Shown piece by piece: positions 48,401 to 58,053 of a DNA stretch of 58,053 bases. Made by a program: the position numbers and the translations under genes. The DNA is from Acanthaster planci (taxonomy: Eukaryota; Echinodermata; Asteroidea; Valvatida; Acanthasteridae). Where the stretch lies: NCBI RefSeq assembly GCF_001949145.1, contig NW_019091471.1:739585-797637 (forward strand), read 5' to 3'. The notes beneath the pieces are model-generated. The model worked only from the letters and a program-made list of their open reading frames with translations, ran no database searches and was not told the origin of the DNA. How positions within the stretch are numbered: position 1 is the first letter of the stretch; every line of letters begins with the position of its first letter.

Positions 48401-49571
48401 AACATTAATTTTTTTAACTACTTATCCACTGGGCAAGTAGCATTGAAAATTTCCTTGCCCAAGGTAAGATTTTACTTGCCCAAACCCTGATTTACATGTA
48501 GTTGCTCATTGCCTCCTGGGACAGTAAGTTCCTTCTTCCCACAATACAACACAAATATACGTCACTCAAAACTATTGCATGTAAGTAGAGAGTGTGCAGG
48601 AGTCTGATGCATCAATTCACAAAAGTTTGGGTAACCTTTATTTCTTGTAACCACTTGATGATTTTGCCAGATGTCATATATGCAAAAAAGTGAACACACA
48701 AGTACATGTACCAGGCAAAATTCACTTAATGTGGAAGTCACAGCTACATGTAAAACAGTCTTCGAGCTTCCGGCTGTCAAAGCTCTGCTGCGCCATGCGT
48801 GCAATAACCAATGAGATTTGGTACCCAGACACAAGTGAATTTTACAGTTTATTTGTGTATGCATTTTCCCTTGTGTGGAAACGTGTCCTGCTAAATATAC
48901 AGCGTGCTTTATACACGCGAGTTTGTACATGTAAGTAACGATGCAAAAAACATTGCATACCACATAGCTGTTTACTTTTTACCATTTTTTATAAGCTTTT
49001 GTGAAGACAAAAAAGACGTAAATTTGCTAACTGCTATTCTTGGCCACGTGTGCAAACAACGGACACTTTAATTCAACAAAAATGTAGCTGTCAATCTAGC
49101 ATATTTGTCCTTAATTTTTACTTGCCTGAAAGAAGAAATTATTTGTCCCGGACAATGGGACAACTGTTAATGTTGAGGCCCGGTATACATATAAATATGT
49201 TTATCAATTTTGGATTAATGAGTCAATTCTGCCCCCGCCTTGGGATCTTGGATCCAATCTTTGAACCAGAAAAATAAACTGTCACTTTCTGTACTTTCTA
49301 CAAACCCACAAGCCAGAGTGTTCACATTCTATGTTCACAGTCTACAAGGACATGAATGAAGCTCTTGAACAAACCAGACTGCCTTTGTGCCGTGGCCAAT
49401 TCATCACTGTTTTGGGAACCAAACCAAGATGGCTTCAGAGGCCGAGTTGTCAAATCCTGTATATTCTTACCCTCTTGCTAGCAGCCACTCTGCCAGGGAG
49501 TGGTAAGGGGTGAATTTATGCAGGAAGCTTACTGCTATGATGGTGAGGATTAGCTGAGCACCAAACAAGGC
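39183..49571 (-). CDS. TMEM161: Transmembrane protein 161 (TMEM161A/B family)
   Basis: Multi-pass membrane protein of a conserved animal family; vertebrate TMEM161B is linked to cardiac rhythm and brain development, but the molecular activity is poorly known. Exons on the - strand, in order: 49571-49471, 47874-47785, 47160-46894, 44727-44576, 44249-44045, 42161-42036, 41759-41585, 41450-41354, 39454-39183. All introns are GT-AG and the phases match (2,2,2,1,2,2,0,1), giving 494 residues before an initiator Met. Human TMEM161B has 487. Family hallmarks are HSLAEWLL near the N-terminus, EYRWLVDF, GERSLCITFGFFF, FPGLRIAKMH, EAGRINSLELQKS, and FFRGIFSFLTWW near the C-terminus. Several hydrophobic segments are evident. 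The short sequence between helices 407 and 445 is variable, as in relatives. A or B subtype cannot be assigned; the gene probably predates that duplication. The initiator exon is uncertain. Confidence 0.94.
41354..41450 (-). CDS. TMEM161: TMEM161 coding exon (VVRVFYYL...)
   Basis: Reads VVRVFYYLCVVTLQYLAPML and LLKSLG between acceptor tttctttttcag and donor tgg/gtgagt, phases 0 and 1. Matches the family segment ARVFYYLCV.ALQYVAP. Confidence 0.95.
41585..41759 (-). CDS. TMEM161: TMEM161 coding exon (MSETTFDL...)
   Basis: Reads MSETTFDLTRMSLVPMLCVL and MKQEAGRINSLELQKS. The Met is internal, not a start. The acceptor is atatttttctcaag, preceded by a T-rich tract, and the donor is gagt/gtgagt. 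Joins the previous exon as EPLMSETTFD, matching PLMTEATFD in human TMEM161B. Confidence 0.93.
42036..42161 (-). CDS. TMEM161: TMEM161 coding exon (IVLHTSFLF...)
   Basis: Reads IVLHTSFLFPMLISLMWIKP and IGRDYMCNPATG, then RRMTGKYEP. A nearer donor (actg/gtagga) would break the frame; the donor cact/gtaggt keeps phase 2 and restores the family match, so it is preferred. Confidence 0.85.
44045..44249 (-). CDS. TMEM161: TMEM161 coding exon (YENFTAGALEF...)
   Basis: Reads YENFTAGALEFLKEQELYSS, then a hydrophobic segment (GLFAALLGAFLAFPGLRIAK) and MHVDSIRF. Acceptor gtttgtttcag, donor atgca/gtgagt, phases 1 and 2. Confidence 0.95.
44576..44727 (-). CDS. TMEM161: TMEM161 coding exon (GERSLCITFGFFF)
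   Basis: Reads QVLFLLTALYFTSEEDGERS, LCITFGFFFALVAMGVLIV and FLEFGLDE. The acceptor is tcctag at 44729-44728, not the cag four bases later, because only the former keeps phase 2 and matches A-I-K-V-L-F in human. Donor gaag/gtgaag. Confidence 0.92.
46894..47160 (-). CDS. TMEM161: TMEM161 coding exon (EYRWLVDF)
   Basis: Reads SEHSRRINLLENSEDKSFSV, PKNIDLELRTR, SEYRWLVDFSALALIVYVL and DFNLSLIWIVMMAGFAL. Acceptor gaacactcag, donor gcact/gtatcc, phases 2 and 2. The open frame continues into the intron to 46857 but the continuation is not coding. Confidence 0.94.
47785..47874 (-). CDS. TMEM161: TMEM161 coding exon (NLVRYMYPKDEELRKLAG)
   Basis: Reads NLVRYMYPKDEELRKLAG and TVGRGRHRKN, a basic cytosolic linker; family equivalent is P-T-E-E-E-L-R-I-L-A-G. 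Acceptor gctcttaacag, donor aacag/gtgggt, phases 2 and 2. Confidence 0.93.
48393..49182. mobile_element. Non-autonomous hAT-like element, 790 bp
   Basis: Ends CAGGCCTCAACATTAA and TTAATGTTGAGGCCCG are inverted repeats with one mismatch near the tip. Flanks are gtataaat (48385-48392) and gtatacat (49183-49190), an 8-bp target duplication with one mismatch that fits the hAT preference nTnnnnAn. The interior has acttgccc words and no transposase. It lies in a TMEM161 intron. Confidence 0.85.
49471..49571 (-). CDS. TMEM161: TMEM161 first large coding exon
   Basis: Reads ALFGAQLILTIIAVSFLHKF and TPYHSLAEWLLARG, matching G-V-I-G-I-Q-L ... HYSLARWLL of relatives. The acceptor ttttcccag enters in phase 0, so only the initiator Met (possibly one or two more residues) is missing. 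The open frame upstream to 49691 is intronic. Confidence 0.93.
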
Positions 49572-50979
49572 CTGGGAAAAGAGAGATGGGTAGAAAGATA
49601 CTAAGTGTAAATGAGTTGCTTTGCAATCTAGCATTTCAAGAATGGCATGAATATACTGTGCTGTGAAAGTCTGAGCTTTGTAGATGCCCACATTCTTGGG
49701 ATGCAGTTAAACTCTGTCGTAAAGGCAGCTGGTGTTTATTTTGATCCTTCAGCTGTTCAGTAAACACAAGTTTGTTTGCTGGGCCTGTTCTCTGCAGTAC
49801 CTACTTGATTACACTTTCAGTGGAATAAAAATATGACATTCAGCAAATCATTCAGTTAAACCTGACTAACTTAACAAGACATTTGACCTGCTGGTGGACT
49901 TCAATCCTGACTTTCCAAGATCCTTCAAAATCTATCAAATGGTAGGCAGGATGGTTTTGTATGAAGTTGAATCCTTAACAAAGTCACTTTCACTTGACTT
50001 GATGCCATTTTAAACAAAGTTCACAACGTGTGCCTAGATTCTGGGGGATTTTGGGAAATTCAGAAAAATTACTGAGAAAAAAAAGGACAAGGAGTTAGGC
50101 CCACTACATACACGTACTGCAGCTTCCAAACTGGACCGGTTCACTGAACCATTGTAAATACTTGTACTGACTGAAGAGGTATGTACTCATAAATCAGATC
50201 CATCTGACCAAACTTAGGGTGACCAAATGAACTCAATGATGTCTGATTTGTCTGTGTTCAGTCATACTACATGTATATATAAAATCATTAGAAAGGTGTG
50301 CAGACAACACTCAGATTCTCAAGTTCTTAAGAGAACTCACACAATTCACAATGGAGGCCTATTCAGAAACACAGTTACCTGGGACTTGCCACTATTGGAC
50401 TGGTCAGTATGTAACCTACATTGTATTTTCAAATAGCTGATTACAAAATGTTGTGGCCTACTGTAACATTAATAAAAGCAGTACTGGTAATGGTGTAGTT
50501 CAATGAACCAGTTACATCAGAAAACTCTACAGTATATGGGACTTCAGACCTACATACATGTAAGTGGAATTTGAACCAATGTGACACTCCATTTGTCACG
50601 TCAAAACAAAACGTAACTTTTTGTCTTTTCAACCATCACCAAGGGAGGTTATGCATTAACACATCCTCAGAAGGTAAGAGTTTTGTATCACTGGGACAGG
50701 CTTGACTAAACATTCAGTGCATTTGTTGTAACCAAATTAAAATAAGAAAAATAGCCTCTAAGACACCACAGAGAGGCCAGCAATGCATGATCTCCATGGG
50801 ACAGGAGGTACATGTAGTCTATAGACTGGGCTCCATTTATGAGTGAAGACACATACATGTATGCAGAAAAAGGTAAAAATCGTTAACCCTGATTAAACAA
50901 GTAGCTGTTGCTCTTTTATACTCTTTTCAGATGTTAGACATTTATTTCTACTTCTTGACAGAAAGATGTGCATACTCAC
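49572..50979. other. TMEM161 intron or upstream sequence
   Basis: AT-rich; nothing coding recognised. Confidence 0.4.
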
Positions 50980-50982
50980 CAT
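50980..50982 (-). CDS. TMEM161: Candidate TMEM161 initiator codon exon
   Basis: On the - strand ATG is followed at once by a strong donor, gtgagtatg, in the phase (0) required to join the next exon as M-A-L-F-G-A-Q-L, which fits the family start. A rival is ATG-CAG followed by gtaggt at 57832-57827. The 5' UTR is undetermined. Confidence 0.4.
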
Positions 50983-51648
50983 TATGATTTATGGGAAGGT
51001 TAGTAACAGCACTTCATCTCATTCAGAAATACTATGGGTCAGCACTATCACCTTAGCGCACACTTGTACACCTGAAATGAAATTAAGAGAAGGAATCTAC
51101 ATTTAATTTGATAAACATATAGAATTTTCCCATTATCGTTTAAACATTTAAATGTCTAGCCAATCCTTACAGAGGCTGCCGCCTGCAATGCCTACTTCAG
51201 TGTCTACATACATGTATGCACATGACTGATCCAATGTATAATGCAGATCAATGTTAGGGGTTGATTTCTCTAGTTTTGAATTTATATCTATATAAATAAT
51301 TATGGACAAATCACACCACTATGCACAAAGCTAGTCAGGTAAATCATGGCAAACTAGCCAGCAATGTCCGTGTATTGTGTGGCAAGCATGAGAGATGCAT
51401 CCAGACAGGCAGGTGATAAACCTCATGCTCCGGCATGACTTTTGTGGAAACATGCTCACTTCAAGTACGAGCAAAAACATGTACATGTACAGTACATATA
51501 ACCTCAAATTCATGAACACAGAAAAAACATAGACAAGAGACCAAGTTCTGTGAATTAACTTGCAGAAATCTTCTTGCAACATCGATGTTTGTTTGACATG
51601 CAGCTCTAGGGTTGCATGCGTGTACGGCCGATGTAGAGTAATGATGCT

Positions 51649-51985
51649 GTTACGCCCCAACTATAACATAAGTCCCAACTATAGTTGGGCCTGTCCCAAC
51701 TGTAGTGCAGTTGGGCTGGCCCAACTATTGCTGACCAATGTCTGTGGGAAATGTCTCAACATTATCTAAGCCAATGTGTCTCACACTTGATACAATTCAT
51801 CAAAAATGTGGCACTTAAGCCCTATGACCAATGACATGACATTTGTAAACAATACGACTTTGGCAAATGCTGGGTACATCATGCACGTAGGACCTCTCTG
51901 CTGTAGTTGGGCTGGCCCAACTGTAGCACTCTAGTTGGGACGGGTCCAACTATACTTGGGACTGATGCTACAGTTGGGGCGTAAC
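51649..51985. mobile_element. MITE with repeated inner palindromes, 337 bp
   Basis: Left end GTTACGCCCCAACTATA and right end (ctacagttggggcgtaac) are inverted repeats. The interior has many cccaact/agttggg words, including cccaactatagttggg and cagttgggctggcccaac, in mirrored order at both ends. No ORF. The target duplication is not clear (flanks gatgct and aatgct). Confidence 0.85.
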
Positions 51986-52260
51986 AATGCTATTTTGACT
52001 GGGGTGTACAGACTGGTGCCCGCATGGGCCCAGAGCGGCGGGAACCAGCACTTTTTTGCTTTAATGCATTGAGCAGGTGTTTTTACCAATGCAACAGCAA
52101 AAATACAAAGGGAACTCGTGAAATAACGAACGTTTCTTTTCAAAAGTTGCTACTATAACCAGGAAAACATACAAAAAACCAACATTTTTAATGTACAGAA
52201 ATATTGTTCGGAGGTGTTTTGTGAAGACGGAAAAGACAACAGGATTTATTTTTTATTTTT

Positions 52261-52352
52261 AGCTGTTTCGGCACCTTTGCCCAAACAGGTATTGTTTTTC
52301 TGATTTTAAGCTGTTTCGGCAACTTTTCCGAAACAGTATTGTTTTTCTGATT
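52261..52352. repeat. Two 44-48-bp tandem units with a hairpin
   Basis: Unit agctgtttcggca...attgtttttctgatt occurs twice. In the second unit ctgtttcgg and ccgaaacag form a perfect 9-bp stem around an 8-base loop; in the first the stem is degraded. A T-run follows. Confidence 0.75.
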
Positions 52353-52489
52353 ATTTTTTTTTTTTCCCCTCTTCAACTCAATTCCTTCTACCGGTCGACT
52401 TTGGCAGTTTACTAAATCTGATCAACTTCAAACTTGGCAGACCTTTGAGCCATCATCCAAGGACAGTCCTAGAAAAAATTCACAGTGAT

Positions 52490-53830
52490 AACTTAAATAG
52501 TTTATTTATTACTGATTTTTTAGGAATTAATTTTTCCCCATAGACTTTGTACACAGATTGCACACAGTTTTCGGACTGTCCTATATCAGGCTATGAGGGC
52601 GCTGTTGCAGAATTACGGTTACACCTGCCTGGGCTTTCAATTTTCAACAAACTGTCCTATATTAAACCATGGATGGCATTGTTGCCCAACATAGGGTTTG
52701 TACACACATTGTCCAGCATAATGCCTGAGCAGTCCTCAACTTCGACCGAGAATTACTACCAGAACGAAGAAGAAATCAGACTAAATTTTTCCTTCTGTTC
52801 GATCACAAATATACCCAAGTGTGCAAATATTAAATAATATTTCATAAGTTTTTTCCAGCTTTGACAAAAATCATGTGACATGTAATTAAAGGAGCAGTGT
52901 TTCTGCAAACGAGTTTTTAGCCCATTGACTTTGTACACGTTTTTGAGCCAAAATTTTTGTAACTTTGCAGTATTTGATCGTTCTCAAAGTGATAGCCAAC
53001 AAAGACCCTGATGCAAGATTTATTGCAAAGGGATGACGTCATGATGACATCATCACCTTATTTTATATTCATTTTTGAATATTTAATTTTTTCCCACAGG
53101 CTCTGTACACATTTTTCTACTTAACACAAGTGCACAAGTAGTCTTTAACTTGGGCGCAAGACTACTATAAGAACGAAGGAGAAATCGGGTACTTTATGCT
53201 CTGTTATTTTATTTGAAATATGCCTAAGAGTCAGAATATGAAGTAATATTTCATTAAAGGTGTTCAGTTTAAGTGCAAATCACATGACAGGAACTTAAAG
53301 GAGCAGAGTTTATAGCCCATTGACTTTGTACACGTTTTCAAGGTACAATTTTAAAACCTTTCCGATGTTTGATGGTTATCAAAGTGACAGCCAACAAAGA
53401 CCGTGATACAAAAATTATTGTAAGTAAAGGACATCATGATGACGTCATCATGTCATTTATTCTTGATTTTTCAATATTTATTTCAGCCCATTGTCTTTGT
53501 ACATGTATTCAAGCCAGCATTTGGGTTAGTTTGAGAGCTTTGATCAACTTCAAAGTTACTGCCAACAAAGACCTTGATGCAAAGATACACCCAGATTTAT
53601 GATGTCGTGATGACGTCATCATGTGATGTATTAGTGATTTGTTAATATTTATTTCAGCCCATTGACTTTGTACACGTTTTCGAGGCACTATTTTCGTACC
53701 TTAGTAATCGTTGATCATCGTCAAACTTACAGCAAGCACTAACAATACAACAACGATAATTCTAAAATATTTACGTCATGATGACATCATCACGTGATTT
53801 ATTATCAAATTTTGAATAAAAACCCATATA
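52490..53830. repeat. Satellite-like tandem array, about 171-bp period
   Basis: The landmark cccattgactttgtacac (or close variants) begins at about 52537, 52921, 53093, 53316, 53487 and 53658; the last two intervals are each 171 bp and 52921-53093 is 172. Monomers also share cagccaacaaagacc.tgat and a gatgacgtcatc-type palindrome. The perfect CRE octamer TGACGTCA occurs at 53034, 53440 and 53611. Short open frames inside are by-products. Confidence 0.85.
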
Positions 53831-54189
53831 ACATCAACCGTGGCCTCCCGCAACATTCGGTTTCCAGCAAGTGCTAGGATATTTAATGTGTGGTTGAACC
53901 CAGAAGTAGGCTTATTGTTTAAAAGTGGTAAAAGCCATTAAGTTTTTTGAACGGAATGAGTCTGTCGGTGTTAGTGCTGGGTTGAAACCCTGCTTATATC
54001 CTGGAGAGGTAGTGCTTCAGGCAAATATTGAGCATATTTAGTGATGATGACATCATCAGGAGACAAGTCACGTGACATTAAAGGGGATCTCTTCAAACCA
54101 CTATACCTCGAAAAGTACAGGTCCGATGCGGTTGAAACTTTGTGTGTGGCTTGAAGTGTTTTTAAGCATGCAAAGTCTTGTGACAAGAG

Positions 54190-54370
54190 TGGCCAGTGCA
54201 TGTGAGGGTGCTGTCGCTACAGTGAACACTTCCTGTTGAGCGGCATTGTGCGCCCAACGGCTGTTGCTTGTCTTCCTTCAATTTGGGCATAAATAATGAG
54301 GAGCCCTGTGATTGGTCAGTGTGACCCCCAGCGCGCCGCATCCAACTGCCATTTCAACCAGCGCGGCTAA
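54190..54370 (-). promoter_or_regulatory. Candidate - strand promoter
   Basis: A small CpG-richer patch (gcgcgccgcat, cagcgcggct) with a CCAAT motif on the - strand (gaccaatcac at about 54312-54321) and, 70-90 bp downstream on that strand, an ETS-type site (acaggaagtg). It lies upstream of TMEM161 and could drive it with a non-coding first exon. A + strand role is also possible. Confidence 0.3.
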
Positions 54371-57300
54371 GAATTGCACACACACGAGCGGAAAGTGGCT
54401 GCAGCCATTTCCATGTCTTGTGTATCAATTGCAGCCATAGTCAACCATTTGGTCCCGGCTCATCTTCGCAAGTACATATGTGAACCGCATGACTCTCAGT
54501 GTCAGACACTGATCAGCAAATATTTGCACCTTTCTTTGGAAAACAACATGGTTTTAACCCTTTTCTTTCTTGGTACTCAAAACGAAGGTATGTACATGTA
54601 AGCTGTCTTACCTAAAACTCTTGGAGGAAATAATTTCTATGGGTACACAACTTGAATGGAATCGCTGTTCGTGTCCTGTTAAACGTCATACATGGCCTAT
54701 GGTGAAAAAGCTCTTTTTCTGTGGGGTTCGAGGGAGAGGAGCGGACGTCGGACCCCACAGTTCTGGGGGTAGGGATTATATACTTAGGGACCCCCAAATT
54801 TTTTGACATTTTAATCTTGCAAAACTGTTAAACCCTCCCCCCCCAAAAAACAAAGGCAACACTCTTTATTGCGCTGACCCTATTTTTTGGAAATTTCAAA
54901 TTGCAAGTTGTGAGAAAATGTGACTTTTTTACTAATAAACTAACCGTGCAAATTTGAATTCACCATGCATGTGTCATGTGTTAAAACAGCTTCCCCTTAA
55001 AATTTCCCTCAAAACTCAAACCCTACATACATGTATACTCTTTTTGATAGCATCGACCCCACAGTTATTGAGCATGAAGTCACAGTCAACTACCAAGGAC
55101 AAGGCCAATTCAGAAGTTAAAATGTAGGCCTACCTTTCCCTTTTAGGCCTAGGCCTATTTAGGAACAGCACAAGCCTTATCGTAAATACTGCATGGGTGA
55201 TTTTACACAATGGTAGGAAGGAACCTGTAAAAAAAAGTAAATTAATTAGGAACAAACATCAATGCATAAAAGGTCTGTGAAATTTCTTACTGAAGGGCAC
55301 ACTTCCTGGAAAACCATTGTGCCGCTGAAAACCCGGTCCCGCTGTCATACATGAAACTTGAATTCAGAGATCGACGGCTAATTTTGTTGTCCACTCCGCC
55401 CGTTGTACCACAAGTCGTTTTCCTAGTTCTGGAATTTTCCTAGTTCACAAGACCGAAAAAACCACTAAAATTCACGGGCAACAGGTCACTCACGATGTGT
55501 GATTTCAATTATTTCTTGAGATTTATCAGTCATATAAACCTTTGCATCTACATGTAATGTCTGCTTAATCAAAATGACTTTTTTAGAGTTTCCATTTTTG
55601 TTAATTTACCTAAAAATGCAAGCTTTTCCCGCTACTTTTGGATGGCACGGCGTTACCATGCAAAGTCATTGCGAACTCAACGACACAGGCGCAGTTACTG
55701 TGTGGTGCGGGAGGGTGCCGTTGATAGGTTACTATAAAGTTGAAAATTTGAGTCAAACTTTACGCAATTTCTACTTTTTAAATCATTGGAATTCTTATTT
55801 TTCATCTAATTTTCTCAAAATTAAAAAATTCTTTATTAGAAAAGCAACTTTTTACAATGGTTCTGGCTGAAAATGGATTTTTTGTATGGTTACTTTTCAT
55901 TCGTGAAGACGTTTTTGTCTCGATCCTAAACAGATCCAGAACTAGGAAAGGTGTCGTTGTCACGTTTGTCGATCGATCATGTGACTCAAAATATAAAAGC
56001 TTAGATTTTGAAAAAAAAAACAAACTGAAGTATATCCAAAACACAAAGTTGACTTCTGACCATATTTCCGAGTAACTCGAATTTGAGGATTTTTTTAGCT
56101 GCAGTCTTACCGAATAATTTTTGCGATCCGGAATTAGGAAAATGACTATATGAACAAGAGACCGAAGGAGTTTTGTCTTATGAGGTGGAAGCCCTGTTGA
56201 TGTACACTTGCATGACTGTATTTGTAACTTTCAAACCCTGTCGGCCTAAATGACTTTTGTGCGAGATTAGTAGAGCTTACTGTTTGAGTTAAGAGTATTT
56301 TGTCAAATAAAACAATATGAATGAAAGTTATGAGCGGACTGTGGTAATATTCCAGCGGTACTGGGACTCCACACAGTGTGCGGTGAGTAGTGATCATGCA
56401 CAAATTGTGGGGTTGATCGGCCTCCTTTTATAACCAAAGCACTAAATGTGCTCTACAAACCCAAGGAGTCAGAGAACCAGTTTAGTTTTTATACCAAGAA
56501 ATATGCCGTTTCAAAATTATTTTTAAATTAAAGCAACATGAATTTCCTCAGTGATTCAGCGAAAATGTGGATGAGGAATTGAACAAAAAACCCAGGAAGG
56601 ATGTTTTCTGTATGTACAAAAGAATTTCAAATTTAAGTATTTTTTTCATTCGAAAAAAGGGAAATGTTGACAGGTGCAAGTCATAATACAGTCGGCCAAT
56701 CAAATGTCACTTTTCGAAGTGCTTATACATTAAAATCTCGACAATTTGAACCTCAGGGGAATGGAGTTATCATAAAAAGTATTTATAAAACTAAACCGCT
56801 TCATCGTGGTACATATACCTTCTGGTCATCGTGAGAAAATAATGCAACTTGCGATGACTCCTAACCCTACATACTATACACTTCCGATACTTTCAATGCC
56901 ATTTGAAGCATTTTGGTGGCAGTTTTTTGAATCACAAACTTCAAAATAAGTGGATATATTAATGGTGTGGGCATTGTTCGAGTTACGCTGGTATTTTTAT
57001 ACATAGCACTGATTTGGTCCGCACATGACACGACCAGCCCCCACCATTTGTACATGCCACGTGCATTCCCTATGTACGTGGTCATGCAGCATTCGAGACA
57101 TTTCCTTTGAGTGGTTGCAGGTGGAGTATATCATGTAGGTCACGTACAGTAGGTGGTTTGCAGCTCTGTCCTCTTTTCTGACGGATTGTTTTTCTGTTTC
57201 ATATACCCACACAAAAAAATTTGCAAACTGAAGGTAACAATTTCGTTTGGTAAAAAGTTAGGAAAGATTAACTCTGACATTCAGAACCGTTTTTCGGGCA

Positions 57301-57540
57301 CATAGCACCAGGTCGCACGCAATGCCATTTGTTATTATTAAGTGATCTCTTTTCCAGGTACCCGATCTAAACAAAAAACGGGTACCTGGTTCTAAAAATA
57401 CTAGCAAATGCACACCTCTACCTGCAATGCTTTTCTACCATCGTGTAAAATCACCCGTGCAGTCAAGGCAGTCACAGCAGCAGTAGGCAAGTAGGCCCGG
57501 AGTACGAGTAGGCCTAGGCCTATTTGCGATGAGGCTTATT
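54371..57540. other. No gene recognised
   Basis: Contains short open frames on both strands, none recognised, and a possible element with imperfect inverted ends (gtcgttttcctagttctgga at 55414 and the complement of tccggaattaggaaaatgac ending 56145). The rest is featureless AT-rich sequence. Confidence 0.35.
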
Positions 57541-57595
57541 CCATGGAGCTATAAAAAAGGAACAGGGTCCCCAAATCCTTTTTATAGCTCCATGG
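57541..57595. repeat. Hairpin with 20-bp stem
   Basis: CCATGGAGCTATAAAAAAGG and the complement of cctttttatagctccatgg flank a loop of about 14 bases (acagggtccccaaa). One-base bulge in the A/T run. Confidence 0.85.
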
Positions 57596-57631
57596 GAAAA
57601 GGGTCCCAAAATTTACAAACCCTGTCATACC

Positions 57632-57715
57632 CTAGACCCGTAAACAGGGTCTACAGAATACTCCTCCGCATACGACAGAGCTAGAGGAGTATTCGTCGGG
57701 CCCTTACGGGTCTAG
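57632..57715. repeat. Nested hairpin next to the previous one
   Basis: Outer arms ctagacccgtaa and ttacgggtctag are perfect; inner arms gaatactcctc (57656-57666) and gaggagtattc (57684-57694) are perfect. It lies 37 bp from the hairpin at 57541-57595 and may be part of the same foldback element. Confidence 0.85.
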
Positions 57716-58053
57716 TCTCATGTCCGTAAAATGTACCCCACCGGCCGGCATCACTCGACTTTTGGAATATCCACTTCAAACTTAAAACATGGAACAGTGT
57801 AACTTCCAATTAAGTCCTGAACCTACCTGCATTTTCAGATCAGAAGAAGATTCACAACTTCAGCAAGTCTTAATTTGATGAGAACTGCAAAACTGTGGAA
57901 CAACCAGCCAACCCAAAATAGTCGCATGGGCCGTGGAAGCCATTATTATCGCTTTTAGTCATTCTTCCCAGGGTCTGAGTTACACACATATGGTGATTAC
58001 CCAGCAAGGTAACGAGGTTGGTTCAATATCTCGAGTTAGTAATGTGTGCGCCA

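Noticed and set aside
53369-53602. Open frame of 77 codons in the tandem array
   Set aside because: It repeats the same peptide once per 171-bp unit and is a product of the satellite.
54374-54601. 75-codon frame starting in a CpG-rich patch
   Set aside because: No recognised domain, no acceptor or donor support, and the first codons overlap the promoter-like patch; chance is as likely.
1-58053. Frequent tacatgtacatgta words as possible regulatory sites
   Set aside because: They are spread evenly over introns, spacers and repeats, which fits a genome-wide simple-sequence bias rather than specific sites.

Overview
This is eukaryotic genomic DNA, most likely from a marine invertebrate deuterostome (echinoderm, hemichordate or cephalochordate). 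The grounds are spliced genes with canonical GT-AG introns, an AT-rich intronic and intergenic background full of tacatgtacatg words and 'aggcctac' words, and debris of non-LTR retrotransposons, hAT-like and foldback elements and HECT/integrase-like gene families that are abundant in such genomes. The species cannot be fixed from the sequence alone. No tRNA, rRNA or CRISPR array was recognised.

Two conserved genes are complete or nearly complete and lie tail to tail. On the + strand, seven coding exons from 18400 to 33575 join in frame to a 425-residue mitochondrial glycine amidinotransferase (GATM/AGAT, first step of creatine synthesis). All three catalytic residues (Asp257, His306, Cys410) are present, each at the human position plus 3. 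On the - strand, nine exons from 49571 down to 39183 join in frame to a TMEM161-type multi-pass membrane protein of about 495 residues; only the tiny initiator exon is uncertain. Between them (33576-39182) is an intergenic stretch with two copies of a MITE.

Region by region. 1-7000: two halves of an intron-bearing integrase-like (DDE-type) gene family, the C-terminal half (314-1755) lying before the N-terminal half (about 5660-6885), both with in-frame stops. Between them on the - strand is a broken HECT-ligase-like gene (2055-3067) and a 19-bp minisatellite (5020-5340). 7400-8100: a foldback element next to a CpG-rich patch with CCAAT and TATA motifs and a good splice donor, a candidate distant promoter/5' exon. 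8100-18390: mostly transposon debris, including a LINE C-terminal fragment and a 154-bp foldback element. 18400-33575: GATM, whose intron 1 carries a dead roughly 3-kb LINE and whose later introns carry terminal-inverted-repeat elements. 39183-49571: TMEM161, with a 790-bp hAT-like element (8-bp target duplication with one mismatch) in its intron. 49572-58053: a 337-bp MITE, a 171-bp tandem satellite with CRE-like palindromes, a possible - strand promoter, and a cluster of hairpins at the right edge.

The two conserved genes are not known to share a pathway; their tail-to-tail placement looks like ordinary synteny. No defence island or operon-like system is visible. The most unusual material is the spliced but decayed integrase family and the density of foldback elements.
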